Origin: Struthidea cinerea
Taxonomy: Eukaryota; Chordata; Aves; Passeriformes; Corcoracidae
DNA: 64,000 bases
Assembly: GCA_013397865.1 (NCBI GenBank)
Contig: VZTI01003251.1
Location: 757,483 to 821,482 of the forward strand
Reading direction: 5' to 3'
The notes under the pieces are model-generated. The model saw only the letters and a program-made list of their open reading frames with translations, did not search any database and had not been told where the DNA came from. Each line of letters opens with the position of its first letter. Position 1 is the stretch's first letter. The translations under genes were made by a program, and so were the position numbers. Shown piece after piece: positions 1 to 51,200 of the stretch.

Positions 1-260
1 CGTGGCTCCGATGTGGGCGCTGCCGCCCGCAGCCAGCGCTGCGCCCGCGGCCGGGCGGGTCCGAGCTCCGGAGGCCGGGCGGGGATGCTGGCTCGGGGAT
101 GCTGGCTCGGGGATGCTGGCATGGAGCTCCGGAGGGCAGCAGGTGAGGTAGATCCGGGATGCGGGAGGCACTCGCTCTGCTCGTCCTGCGGGAAGGCCAC
201 GGCCGGGCCCTGGCGCGTCCTGCGGCAGCACTGCCTTGTCGGGGTCGCTATGCCAGCCTG
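1..260. promoter_or_regulatory. Edge of a CpG island (promoter-like)
   Basis: Dense CpG and GC content, highest in the first 110 bases, fading by about 260; the rest of the window is CpG-poor. GC-box cores (GGGCGG) lie at 53-58 and 77-82. The island runs off the left edge. By synteny in vertebrates the next gene past the USP7 3' end is CARHSP1, transcribed the same way, so this may be its 5' end; no coding sequence of it is visible. A donor-like CAG/GTGAGG at 142-143 on the plus strand leaves open a plus-strand noncoding transcript. Confidence 0.6.
81..120. repeat. 14-bp tandem repeat, about 2.9 copies
   Basis: GGGGATGCTGGCTC is repeated at 81-94, 95-108 and 109-120 (the last lacks two bases) without mismatch, inside the CpG island. 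Confidence 0.9.
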
Positions 261-369
261 GGCAGGTGAAGGGGGCTGGGGCTGGCTGTCACTCTCTAGG
301 CAGCAACTATGTCACCGGTGTGATCTGCTCAGATTTCACAGAATGCTTTGGACTCCTTTAGGATAAAAG

Positions 370-1850
370 GCACTATGTAAATCTACAGGAACAATGCTCG
401 CTATTTTCGTAGGGAGAATTCGGATGGGCCGTTAACAACATGTTGCTCTGATGCTGTGTACCGTGAAATTACATCCTTATTGCTTAGCACTTATATTACC
501 ATTACCTTAATTTAATGTGTTCACTGTCCATTATCCAGATAACTCCAAAATCTGAATAAAGAAATGAAAAGCATGGCAGTTTTGAAGACTATATTCTTGT
601 AAATTTTTTAAAATTAACTAAACAAACATGCTGCACCTGAGAAACCCTCCTGTCCTCCTCTTCTCTTCATAGGTGTGTTTCCATATTTGAACAACAAGTT
701 ACTTGTGCTCCAAAAGATTTTTTTTCAGAAAATCCTTCAGTCATTGAAAACTGCATAAGGAATGCCTCTAAGTATGGACTTCACCAAACTAGTGTGGGAA
801 TAGCACAAATACTGAAGCACATAAAATCCAGTCATCTAAAAACCAAAAGGCACCCAAAATCTGTTAGCGGCTTTTTCTTCTGAAATAGGAAGTATTGTGT
901 TTCTTAAGATAGTCCCTAAAAGCTGCCAACATCCCATAAAAATTCATGTGAAAACGTAGTGACATTCAGATACAAGCTCAATTTTATATCAGTCTAAACA
1001 ACACTAATTATAATTAGGGCTTACTACTGCTGACCAGAGCCTCTCATTTCACAGAACAGTTTGGAAAGAAATCCTGACATTTACTGAAAGCCTGTAGAGA
1101 CAATCCAAGTACCAGTAAAAGCACCACTGGGATGGTGCAATTCTCACCAGCTTGATGGAAATGCAAAGCAAAGGAAAGCTTTCTCCACTTAGGGCATGCC
1201 AGTTAAGCACTTCCCTCTATCCCTAACCTACACAGACGACAAAAAAAAGTAACCAACTAGTCTGCCTTGACTGGAAATAAGAGACAGTTAAAAGCACTGC
1301 AAGATACAAACTAAAAAGAGAATCAAACATACCTAGAACTTGCACCTTCTGTTTTGGTTATGAATACAAGGAACACACTAGGGAGGGAATCTATTACTCT
1401 ATGAAGAGACCTTACCTTTAGAGACTCCAGATTTCACTTTACACCATTTATAGTATTAGACTTAGAATCTGGACCACAAGATTTTGTACAGGCAGGAAGA
1501 GTCCAGTCTACCACAAAGACTCTACTACGAGCTTTACAAACAAACTAGTAAAATAATTTTTCCATTTGTCTTTTTTGTACATGGCTCCTTCCTGGAAAAT
1601 CTTTTATTTGTTAAGCTCAAATGCTACTAGTTAGGACATAAAAAAACCAAAACCCAAAAAAACCTCCAAACCCCAAAACTATTAAACAGAAAACCCCACA
1701 AAGTTTCCCCAAAACAACCAATGAGGATTATACAATTGTCAACACTTAAGGAAAAAAACCCACACCTTTAGCAAAATCTCATGAATGAAAACGTTTCCCA
1801 AAACTCTATTTCCAAGGAGAGGAGAAATCTTCTTCAATGTCCATGTCATC
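370..1850. other. Intergenic spacer, no gene seen
   Basis: A+T-rich DNA between the CpG island and the USP7 3' end. It holds an A/C-rich low-complexity stretch at about 1636-1762. No ORF, RNA gene or clear transposon was recognised. Confidence 0.6.
1603..1608 (-). terminator. Possible distal poly(A) signal
   Basis: A minus-strand AATAAA in AACAAATAAAAGATT, 275 nt past the main signal. It could serve as a read-through site. Confidence 0.25.
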
Positions 1851-1877
1851 ACTCATCAAAAAAAATTTTATAGAAAA

Positions 1878-1883
1878 TTTTAT
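1878..1883 (-). terminator. Poly(A) signal AATAAA for USP7
   Basis: TTTATT on the plus strand reads AATAAA on the minus strand, in the context TTGAATAAAATTTTC. It lies 1.25 kb past the stop, and a G/T-rich stretch (TTTTGATGAGTGATGACATGG) follows. I take this as the main cleavage signal. Confidence 0.7.
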
Positions 1884-2631
1884 TCAACATACAACATTTT
1901 CCAGCAAAAAAAGGCAATATACAGGAAGAGGAGTTGTACACTGCGGCTACAGAAACAAAATAAAATACTGGAAAAGAATGTAAAATTAAGTGTGAATTGC
2001 TGATTCTATCTTTACTGCACTCAAAACTAGACACGCGGCTGGCATTAGCTCCAAAGAAAAGGAAGCAGTCTGGGGACTGAAATAAAACTACACACAATGA
2101 ATATCAACATCAGTGAAATTCACTTGCAGACTCACCCAATAAAATTAACCTCCAAGTGTTAAATTGTACATGTTCATTCATTAAATATACAATTTCTTTT
2201 TTCGTTTTTTTTTCTTCTTTTTTCATTTTTTTTCCTCCTTTTTTATACAAAGTCAACAGCTTACTAAACACTAGTGAGCATGCCCTCTGTGCTAAAAGGC
2301 TAGTTCTTGTGTTTTCCCCATCTCTTCCCATGGTAACTAAATTAATGATATTTATAATCTTTTCACTTGCTTTTGCCAACTTTTGAGTGTCATTCTATTT
2401 GCCAGAAGATGGCATAATCAATCGCAATGGTATTTCTCAATGGTTGGAAATTTAATAAAAAGACCCAAATATCTCTTTTTAGGACTCGGGGCATCCACTT
2501 GGCAAAATGGGATGCAAAGTATTGACTAAAATAAATGAAAACTAGTTCATTAAAAAAGATTCTGTGAAGCTGGAGGAGACAAAAATCCCGAATAAGTGCC
2601 AACAATGTACACAATGAAGTAGAGATTGCTA

Positions 2632-2637
2632 TTTATT
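2632..2637 (-). terminator. Possible proximal poly(A) signal in USP7 3'UTR
   Basis: A minus-strand AATAAA in ATCAATAAATAGC, about 500 nt after the stop. It could give a shorter 3'UTR; the sequence alone does not show use. Confidence 0.35.
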
Positions 2638-3137
2638 GATGATGTGAGTTTTTCTTTTGCATTTACAAATGCACAAAAATGTCATTTAAAGTATAACTGA
2701 AGGAAATAAATCTGATGTGAGTCTAAACATAAGATTTACTAGCTGCAGTGATGGTGAACACCACACAGGAAGGGCAGCCAGTCAGCTTATGCCATCTATA
2801 AACGTACTACAGACAAATAATTTTGCCAATGTCAACTGTTCTACTAAACTCTTCCCTCATTATGCTGACAATTGCCTTGCATTACGTTTACCATAAAATA
2901 ACTCTCATTGGCATCCAAGCTTTTATAAAAACACCTTCATTTTGCTCAAAAAGGGCAGTCAATAGATACAGAGAAGCCAAACTGAACAGCCTCAACAAAA
3001 TAAAATTAACATCAGCAGCAAATCCTCTTGCTGAAGACTTCAGATATAGTGCACGTGTACCAAAGTTCTACAGTTGTTAAAAAGGTGCACACACACACTT
3101 ATTTTTGTCCCTTGCCTTGACAACCTGGTTAAGTAAG

Positions 3138-42336
<39,199 letters not shown>

Positions 42337-43349
42337 TTAACTTTGTCTCAGGTAGTGCTTATGAGACACATGAATGGTGCACACTTGCACAGAACAGTAT
42401 TTAATTAAATTATTGCCCAACAATTGTACTGGTATGTGTCTAACGAAAATTCCTCACATAGGTGAATATTTATGGATGAAATAAAAAGTCCACATTAATG
42501 TGGAATACAGACACAAAGAACATAAATTGACTTTTAAGTTTCCAAATGGCCTTACAATCAGCATCTCATAATCAAGTCTCATTAAATAAAAACTTTTTCT
42601 TGCATTCTGCATTTTTACACAGATTCAAGTTTCTAATAGCAGACTTGCTAAACCAGTAAATTACTTTAAGACTTCTTCAGTGTGACTGTTTTTTCAAGAA
42701 AAAATCTGAACCTCTAATCTAATGTAATGGTAAGATTTAAATGTTACTTGGGGAAAATTGGAAAGGAAATCCTTTAGGATCAAGGAACATTTTAGATATA
42801 ACATTTTCCAGTTTCTAGCCATCACTGCCACTAAATTTTGCTACAGTGACCATTACATACGTAAATGCCACTAAACCAAGAGATATGAGACAACTCGATG
42901 AACCGAGAGCCCACTATTTCTGAAATGCATTGCTTTGATTGAACAAGCACCTTCCTGGTTCCTCCAACACCTCCTTCCATTGCTCCCACACCAAAAGGCA
43001 GTGGATAGTTTCAGCAAGATTACACGAAGTGGATATATTCTCGGATAAATTAAACTGGGTTTTATAATCGAACTGTAAAACCTGTAAGTCCTTACAACCA
43101 TCTCAAGGACAAGCACTACTTAAAAGACACTGTAATTTAAAAGGTCTGATGAGTTTCTCCTTGCTATACAAGTTGTGCTATTAACTTATATATTCTACTA
43201 CCCCTCAAAAGCCCCAAGGTAACTGACTTGTGTAACCAGGAATCGTTTTATACCCAAAAGCTACACACAAGTTATTGCCTGTGTGCACTGCCAGGGATGC
43301 AGGTAACCTGTGCCACAGGATGGAAACCATTCCCAAGGGACACAGCACG

Positions 43350-43491
43350 ATCCCAGCTCCAACACACCAGCCTGGCCGTGCCCTCGGCCGTCAGCACCCT
43401 GGACAGAGCCGCCCTCGCCACGGGCCCTGCCGAGCTCCCACTCAGCTCCGTGCTCCACACGGGCACGAAGGGATGCCTACCGACCGGGGTG
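43350..43491. promoter_or_regulatory. CpG-rich patch inside intron 1
   Basis: About 13 CpGs in roughly 140 bases in otherwise CpG-depleted intron, 1.05 kb upstream of exon 2 in gene orientation. It could be an alternative promoter or enhancer, or the remnant of a GC-rich repeat; no start site or exon is evident. Confidence 0.35.
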
Positions 43492-46400
43492 CCAGGCTGT
43501 TTGCAAGAACTGCCAACTAGCCTGGACACTTGCCTTCTGCCACATTGCAGCTGAATTTCTCCTGGGCAAAAGGGACAAACACAAGCGACAACAGGAATCG
43601 CTGTGTGATTATCTCCCAAGTCTTTCAAAAACCAGGGACGAGCTCGCACAAAGGTAGGATAAGCCACGGAGGAAGTGCTGCAGGATCAGTCAGCAAGTGC
43701 TTCAGAGTCCTCCCTCTCCTCAGAGCACAACATGCTTTGCAGCCTCATTCCAATTCACAGCACACAGGAAGATACTTTCACACTCGGCACTCCTATTCTG
43801 ATTGTTTACTCTCCTAGTAAATCCGCACAAGTAGTAACCTCTGCCCTCAGCACGACAGAAACAGCTCAGGTTAGAGACTTACTTCTGGATTAGAGCCACG
43901 CTAGATCACGAACTTAGTGCTCACACACGGCTTTCGGAAGCTTATCAGGGTGCAGCAGATCTGAGGTACCAGTGAAAGATGTGTTGTGAAACATACACTG
44001 TGCAGCACCCACGACAACACGTGCACTTTTCTAAATTCCCAGTTTTAGAACGAAAGCAAAATCAAGTATGACTTGAAGTTTTGACTTTGTAAGAAAAAGG
44101 TTTGCAGAAGATTAGCTCGGGTGTGGCAAAGCCTCAGGGGCCCCCTCAACAGCAATCGGCACTGGCAATGCTGCAGTGGAACAACAAGTTAAAGATTTAC
44201 TACAACAAAATTATGGGCGGGAGGGACAGGTTTGAACTCCTGCAACTCAAGAGCAGGATAAATTACAAAAATCAAGAGTGAGAGGGAAAGATCTCCAATT
44301 TCATTTCTACATCCCGCCTTCCCCTCCCCTGCTTTTTTAATCTTTTAACAGCACGTGCTGGTCTAAACAGAAAGCTGTCCTCTAGATCGCTGCTATCTAG
44401 AAGCATACAGCATGTTCTCAAAATGCAACAATTGTTTACGCTGAATTAATACTATTTTTTAAAAATTATTATTCTTCCTAAAGTTATCATCAGTGCAACT
44501 TAGTATCTGGAAACAAACTGAAGCAAACACCTGAGGAATCGTTCAATTCTTCACTAAAAGCACATCCAATGTTTTCTTTTAACAGGGAATTTAAATGTTG
44601 GCACCGTGTTTCATGGGGAAAGATCTGTCCTTAACTAAGAAAATAAAGAGCTTTCTATGAGATACTGCTGTACCTTCTTTGAAAGTATGAGGAGTTCGAG
44701 ATCATAGCACTAGCAATCAACTTAAACAGAGACAGCTTCTGAGAGATACTGTTTAGTGATAAGACAAATGAACAATGATGAATGCCCCTGCTTCTTCTTC
44801 TGACATATATGGACACAAAGTTTGTGATACAGCTTTCAGATATGGAAACCAGATAACACTAGTCAATGTTTTTGGCTTCTGTGAACAAAGGAAGCTTTTT
44901 AACTGCTAATAAAATTCAACTAATCCTTTAAACAAACAAAACACAATCCCTCTTCAACAGATGTACTAGCAAGCAGTATGACAAAATAAATTTTCTACTA
45001 CAGCACTGAAAACCAGTAATTTGTGTTTTCCTCTCTTGTCCTTAAGAGCTCATAGGAAAGAATTGTAAAATCATACCAAGATTTAATTAAGAAACATGTT
45101 TTCCTTTGCCTCAAGCAGAGGCAATGCTAAAGACTTATTCAAATTACACATTACAGGATTAAGAAAGAGAAAAAATACCTGTCCACACTGGTCGGGAAAA
45201 CCTTCCTACCAAACATACTACTTAATACACTGCTGTCTTTAATGCAGCTTAAACCACAGCGTGTCAACATCACCTCAGTCATGTCATCTGTCCATTCCCA
45301 GATCAGAATGCCCACTTTTAATCATATCCCTGGAATAAATTTGAGATGCAGTCTATGAATCAACTGAAAGTTAACACAAACCACATCAATTAGGGAGTAT
45401 CACAACAAAACAACCTTATGAATAGGAAATGTTTTTAACTCTTTAAATATATTACTGAAAAATATTAAATAAATACAGCTTTCAATAGCAAAATCATAGG
45501 CATTGTAAGATTTCTGTAAGCATTTGTTTTCCACCTCCCCAAAATGCAACACATAAACCTTTGTAGATATTCTTTTGTTACAAAAAGGAATGCAAGGCAA
45601 CACAAAAAATAGTGATGACAATTTCTTCTGAAACATTTAACATCACACACCATTTTCTCTCCGCCCATGGCACTGTGTTACAATTGAAAAATACATCTTG
45701 AAGAGTTTAAAGGGGGTCTCTGAGTTTGGAGGTTAAGACAACTTCCAAGAAGAGACATTTCAGATATTAGTGAGCTTGTGCAAAAAAAGAGCTTTCATTT
45801 AGTTACTGAAAGATCGTGAGTGCTGAAATAAGTGTGAGATATGCGACTGGAACAAAACTGAAATGTGGCACCACAGTTTGGGAAGCTGGTAAGAAGCGTC
45901 AGTCAACCTTACACAGACAAATTACCGGATTATATATAAATGACTCTGCAGGTGCACACTTCTCATCGCTCATTAACTAAGTCCGTTACTGAAGTGTTGA
46001 GATGAAAGCGTGAAAGCAAAATGGTTGTGGCAATTGCTGCAGGGGAAAGCGAGGGAGAGAAGGAAAAAAACCCAACCAAATTCTCTGAAACTATAAACTT
46101 GCCGTGCAATGACAGACCCTGCAGAAAGTATACATATTAAAAAAATCTGCTTGTTATGGACTATGAGCTCAACATTATCATATTCAAATACTCACACCAT
46201 TAAGCAATCAGAATTAAAATAGCATCAGTGATTTCTAAAAAAAAAAAAAAACCTGTATTCAAAAAAAGCTGTTCAGATGGATTCCGCCTGTTTAAGAATA
46301 TGAACTCAAGTGCCACTGAAAGATACATTGCTCTGTCCTACTGTTCACAACAATTCAAATCCACAAGGAAGGAATCTCAGTTTGCCACATTTTTTTCCTA

Positions 46401-48182
46401 CTGATGAGAAAGTGGAAAAGACTTTGTCAAGTTCATGTGGCCTCTGGCATAACTTAAATCCTGTTCTAAGACAGGAGCACTGCAGAGTGCTCTGTCCCTG
46501 AGCTGCAGGACACATTGCTCAGCATAAACACGTGTTTGCATTCACATGTGGCCAAAAGCTACAGAATGACTCCACAATCGCAGTAATTCCACTACAGCAG
46601 AAACTGCCTCTATTTTAACAATTATGACAGGGAGCTATAACTTTACTAGTTGGCTTTCAGTCATGACTCACATCACAGCAATAGTCAAAGTCTGAAAGAT
46701 TATTTATAATGTTTGTCATTAGCTTTTGGAGCTGGCAGCCACAGAGGAGACACTGAAGCAGTCTCCGCAGCAAGTTATGAAACATTTGTTTCCCTTTGAG
46801 GTTAAGGAGACCACAGCGGAGGTGTAATAGTGATACTAAAAACTTGGTTACAGTTATCACACACATCCGCCTCACACTGGAAATCACTGGGACAGAGAGC
46901 TTTTACAGTTCCTGCAGTTTGCACAGCCCTCCCAAAATGAGCAAGGAATTGCACCAAGGGCAGCATTAGCAGCCTGAACGGAGTCAGTCATTCACAGCAG
47001 CTTGAAGAATACCATGAACTTTCATATCTGGAGTTTGGCTTTTAGTGGGGGAACGCAGAACACAACACGACTTTCTCTTCTTCTGCTCGACTAAACAGAC
47101 ACTCCAGAATCAAAGCCTTCATCAAAGTCTTTAAAGGGCATTTTTCTTTTTAAATAAAAATACAACACTATATACAGATATGATGGGGGAGGGGTGGGGT
47201 GTGGAATTCCAGTGGATGAGTGACCCTGCAGTAAACACAAAGAAAAAGACTTACTGAGCAAAAATATAAGGTGGCAGGAGATAAGAATAAAGTCAGAGAA
47301 TGCAAATGAGCAAAGTCTGTGTCGTAGCAGTCAACCTACATCAGCATCAAGGATATCCACTGCATGCTCAACACATAGTCCAGGTCTAGCTTTGCACCTC
47401 AGTGTCAGGACTCAAAGCTGTCACACCCGCCAGGGCAGCCCAGCAGAGCCATGGTTCTCTGCACTCACTACAGAACATCTCTTCAATTGTGGAACAAACT
47501 ATAATCTCTTCAAAAGTTTTTAAACATTATTTTTTAAAAATACATCAGTATTTTAAACAAATCAACATCCAAAAGTTCACTTCAGTGCACATTTTAGAAT
47601 ACCAGCCTGACATGGATAATAGCACACAAGTAAAAAAAAAAAAAAGAAATCACCACTGCTAGAAATCATAATGAATAAACATTCTGTGATTTCAAGTGCT
47701 ATAATAAATATCACCTCTTTAACCACCAAAGTGACCCTTGCTATTGTAGCTACTGGGCAGCATATTGAAACACATAACTGAGAAATTCCTAAAGCAAGCA
47801 GGAAATGCCATGCCTTCCGAAGCAGTTACCAAACTGTGGTGGTGCAAAGAGGACACTAAAGAGACTGAAACAGAAAGCATGAATATTACTTTTTGAAAGC
47901 AAACAAGAAAGTTAGAAAAATGTGAAGATGATGAACAAATACCTGCCTTCAGCTGGAAGAAACAATGTCAACAGGTTACTTCACAACTCTGTAGCAAAAA
48001 CTGCCCAGACCATGCCTGTAAGGGCGGCAGGCACTCCAGTGGAACTGGGTTTTATGTGGCTGTAACAGCTCACAAGAAAACTTGTGGGCTCCAGCAGCTT
48101 GCTTCACCAGAAGTCTGGAAACCAGTGCTCTGAAAGCCTGATGAACAGGCAATACTCCCAGGAGGCAGGGTTTAAAAAGAAC

Positions 48183-48260
48183 AGTCAAAAACCAACCAAA
48201 CAACTAACCAAACACCAAGACCAAAAAACAAAACCAAACCAACCACACACACACCAAAAT
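48183..48260. repeat. A/C-rich low-complexity tract
   Basis: Imperfect CCAAA/ACCAAC-type repeats almost without G or T, ending in a short CA run, in intron 1. Confidence 0.8.
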
Positions 48261-51200
48261 TAGCCAAACAAGCTCCCAACTCCATGACCTGAATGGAATT
48301 CATTTACAGTAGTCAATCTTTGAACTACTAGAAGTGTTCAATCAAAAATTTCCCCTCACTTGCTCTGGAAGAACTCAGCTTTTCCAAAGCAAGAAAAGTA
48401 TTTGGCCTCTAATCCCTACCTGCAGTTAGAATACAAACACCACTTACTGCACAAAGGGACTCAAGAGAAAAGGAATTAAATGAAAAGCACTCTACACAGC
48501 TTCATTTTTCTAAGACAGTCCTAGGTTGCTATAATGAAAAATCTAAAGAGGAATCAAGCAATTTCTGTACTGTGGCTGCCTTTCAAAAGGCATCCAAAAA
48601 TAAAGCAATTCACCTAAAACATTTCAAAGGTATGAAACAGTAACAGAGACTAATTTGGTCAGTAGGATGGGAGGAGGGGAAAGGGAAGTACATAAAGCCC
48701 CATGAGCCCATGGATCAAGATGTAGGTATCTGCTGCCACGGATGTTTCCATGATTTGTAAATATTATGCCATTTGTCTTAGCAGTTAAAAGTTAATTCTC
48801 CCATTAGCAAAATTTACAATCATTTGCTTTGGTTCCATTTATTATTTTTCTTTCTTCATGGTTCATTACTTGATCCAGTGCCAAAAGGTATCTAGAAATG
48901 TATGTACCTTAACAAGAAAGTTATGAAGGACAATGACTAAGTCTTAAGGGGAAAAAGTTTCTAGAGAAGTATCAGAAGGCAAGAGCCAAGCTTACAGACT
49001 AAGGGAGAAAGGCCATTAGGGGCATAGGAAGCAAGCAGACTTCCAGCTAGGGAAACAAGATCTTCCATACTTTAAAAATATGCCTTAGTACATTTAGAAA
49101 GAAAGAAAAGACATTTATTTACTAAAGAGCAAGTAGTCAACGTTAAATCTTAAAAAACAAAACAAAACCCAAAACAGTATTATACAGAAATCTCTTGCTC
49201 TCTAATTGTCATCTGAAACAAGTAATTATGGCATTATTGACTGGGAATTGCAAATCTCCCACAGAAGGAGATGATGTTACACAAGACAGCAAATGAAGAA
49301 CAGGGATGGAACAACTTCCTGGAAGCAGACTCATCTCTGCCATGCCTCCAGAATATGTAGCAATGACTAGACAGACAGTAACAACGCTGCAGCCACCACT
49401 TATTACACTGATCAATCATTATATTGCTGCTGCCTCGCATTCCCATCACTGGGTCTGCCCAGACAGAGAGGACATTTTGACAAAGCACAGGATGGCCAGA
49501 CTGGTTTCTAACTGTGCCAATGTAATTAATAAACGGGAACAAAATTGTATTAATAGATTACATGATTATTCTATTCTTAGATAAAACAAAGCAGTTACAC
49601 TCTAAGAAGCCCCTGAACACTGAACAACACACATGAACAGTACCAGTCTGTAAGGTAAATAGTATCAGCAGCTTCATCCCACTGATACAGTTATCTTCAT
49701 GGGAAAATAAACGGGAGGTACAATGTAACTTTGGGGATTGAAAAATAGATGAGAACAAATAGCCTATGCAGAACCTGCTCTATAACTAAGCAGTTTGCTG
49801 CAGCAACTCACTTACCTGCTGATCTTCAAAGACAAGAGCAGTCTGATGGCACTTTACAAAACAAAACTCTTAAAATGTTTTAAAAATGTGATTAACTTCC
49901 TACTGACACATAAAAAGCATTTAGGGTATTATCAATATAACTACTCAGTGGACTTTAGGCTGCCATTGAAGAAGTCACCCCGAGTATTTGCTAAAACCGA
50001 CAGTGACTAAATTACCTGCTTTCAGCAGTTTAACCCTTTGCTTTATGAATAATTCAATATAAGATGAAAGACTCTGTGAACCAGAGTTCAGTTTGGACAC
50101 TAACAACACACCTGTAATTATCCAACAAATTTACAACTTATGCTCTTGGTGAAGGGAGTGTGTATAGGCAGCCTTCACATTTCACGGGATCTTTCAAATG
50201 CTTTTTAAGCCCCAAGCGTTTAATAACTGGGGTAGACAGCAGCACTGGCATGAGATTTTCTTCAGTACAGTGAAATTATTTATCAGAAGATACCAACCTG
50301 CCTGTCTCACTATCCTGGCTTTATGCATTATACAGTGTCACAACCTTCTGGCAGTCATCAGGACAGGAGAAGGTCTGCTGAAAAATCACAGCTCCTTTTC
50401 TTAGTCTGAAGAGCTTTTTTAGCTTAGGTTATGCTTCTAGAAAACTATCAGATCAGGAAGAAAGGCAGGAAGACTGCTTCTGGCTACCCTGTAATACTCA
50501 AAAAACAGTAACTAGAACAGTTGACAGGATAAATTATTTTCTTCCATGATCAGAAAAGGCTGAAACATCAGAAGTGTCATGAGCTATTATGGCAGCAGCT
50601 CCTGGACTAGCACTACCTTCTCCTTGCTGTATCTAGAGCAGCAAGGCTACAGAAGCAACTACCCCAACTCGTCACGTCTTGTCTCTGCACATTCCAGAGA
50701 TGGCAGTGTGATTACATCTCTGCTGGGATCAGGCCCTCAGTCCCAACCTACCGAACACACCCTAACCAATGTGTTTCTCCAGTATCACACCCCTCTTCAT
50801 GTTTTACTGCTCTACTGAGTAATGGCCTTCTCTACTGCAACAACAAAGGCTGCCATCCACGGCATCACTAGAGGCTGCAAAATTACTCACAGAAAAAAGG
50901 AAGTTCTGACAGAGGGAAGAAAAGGATGCACCCTCAGCTGGAGCCAGGGCAGTCCAGGGGCCACAGAGCATTTATGTTTGTGCGACACTTCACCCAGCAT
51001 GCTACAGTGCTGTGGACATGTTCGCAGTGTGTTTAAGACAGACAATTAAAAAGCAATTAAAATGAGTATATTTGGATAATAATATGAGCACGTCATGGAA
51101 TGAGTGATTCTGCTCCCATTAGCACTTCTCTCTTTCCTTGTGGAAGTCTAGAAAAGCACACACCCCCACCACCAGAACCAGCACGATTTTTATTATTTGG

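Larger units (their letters stand above)
1860..3137 (-). other. USP7: USP7 3' untranslated region
   Basis: About 1.28 kb of A+T-rich sequence between the stop codon and the poly(A) signal at 1878-1883, with no splice signals or long ORF in sense. It contains a short CA repeat near 3078-3092 and an A-rich purine tract (on the mRNA) at 2193-2246. The 3' end is inferred from the signal, about 18 nt downstream. Confidence 0.75.

Noticed and set aside
13..366. 117-codon plus-strand frame in the CpG island
   Set aside because: Gly/Arg/Ala-rich translation of GC-rich repeats, including the 14-bp tandem; no known protein.
43272..43667. 131-codon minus-strand frame over the CpG-rich patch
   Set aside because: Open frames occur on both strands and several phases because GC-rich DNA has few stops; no protein family recognised.
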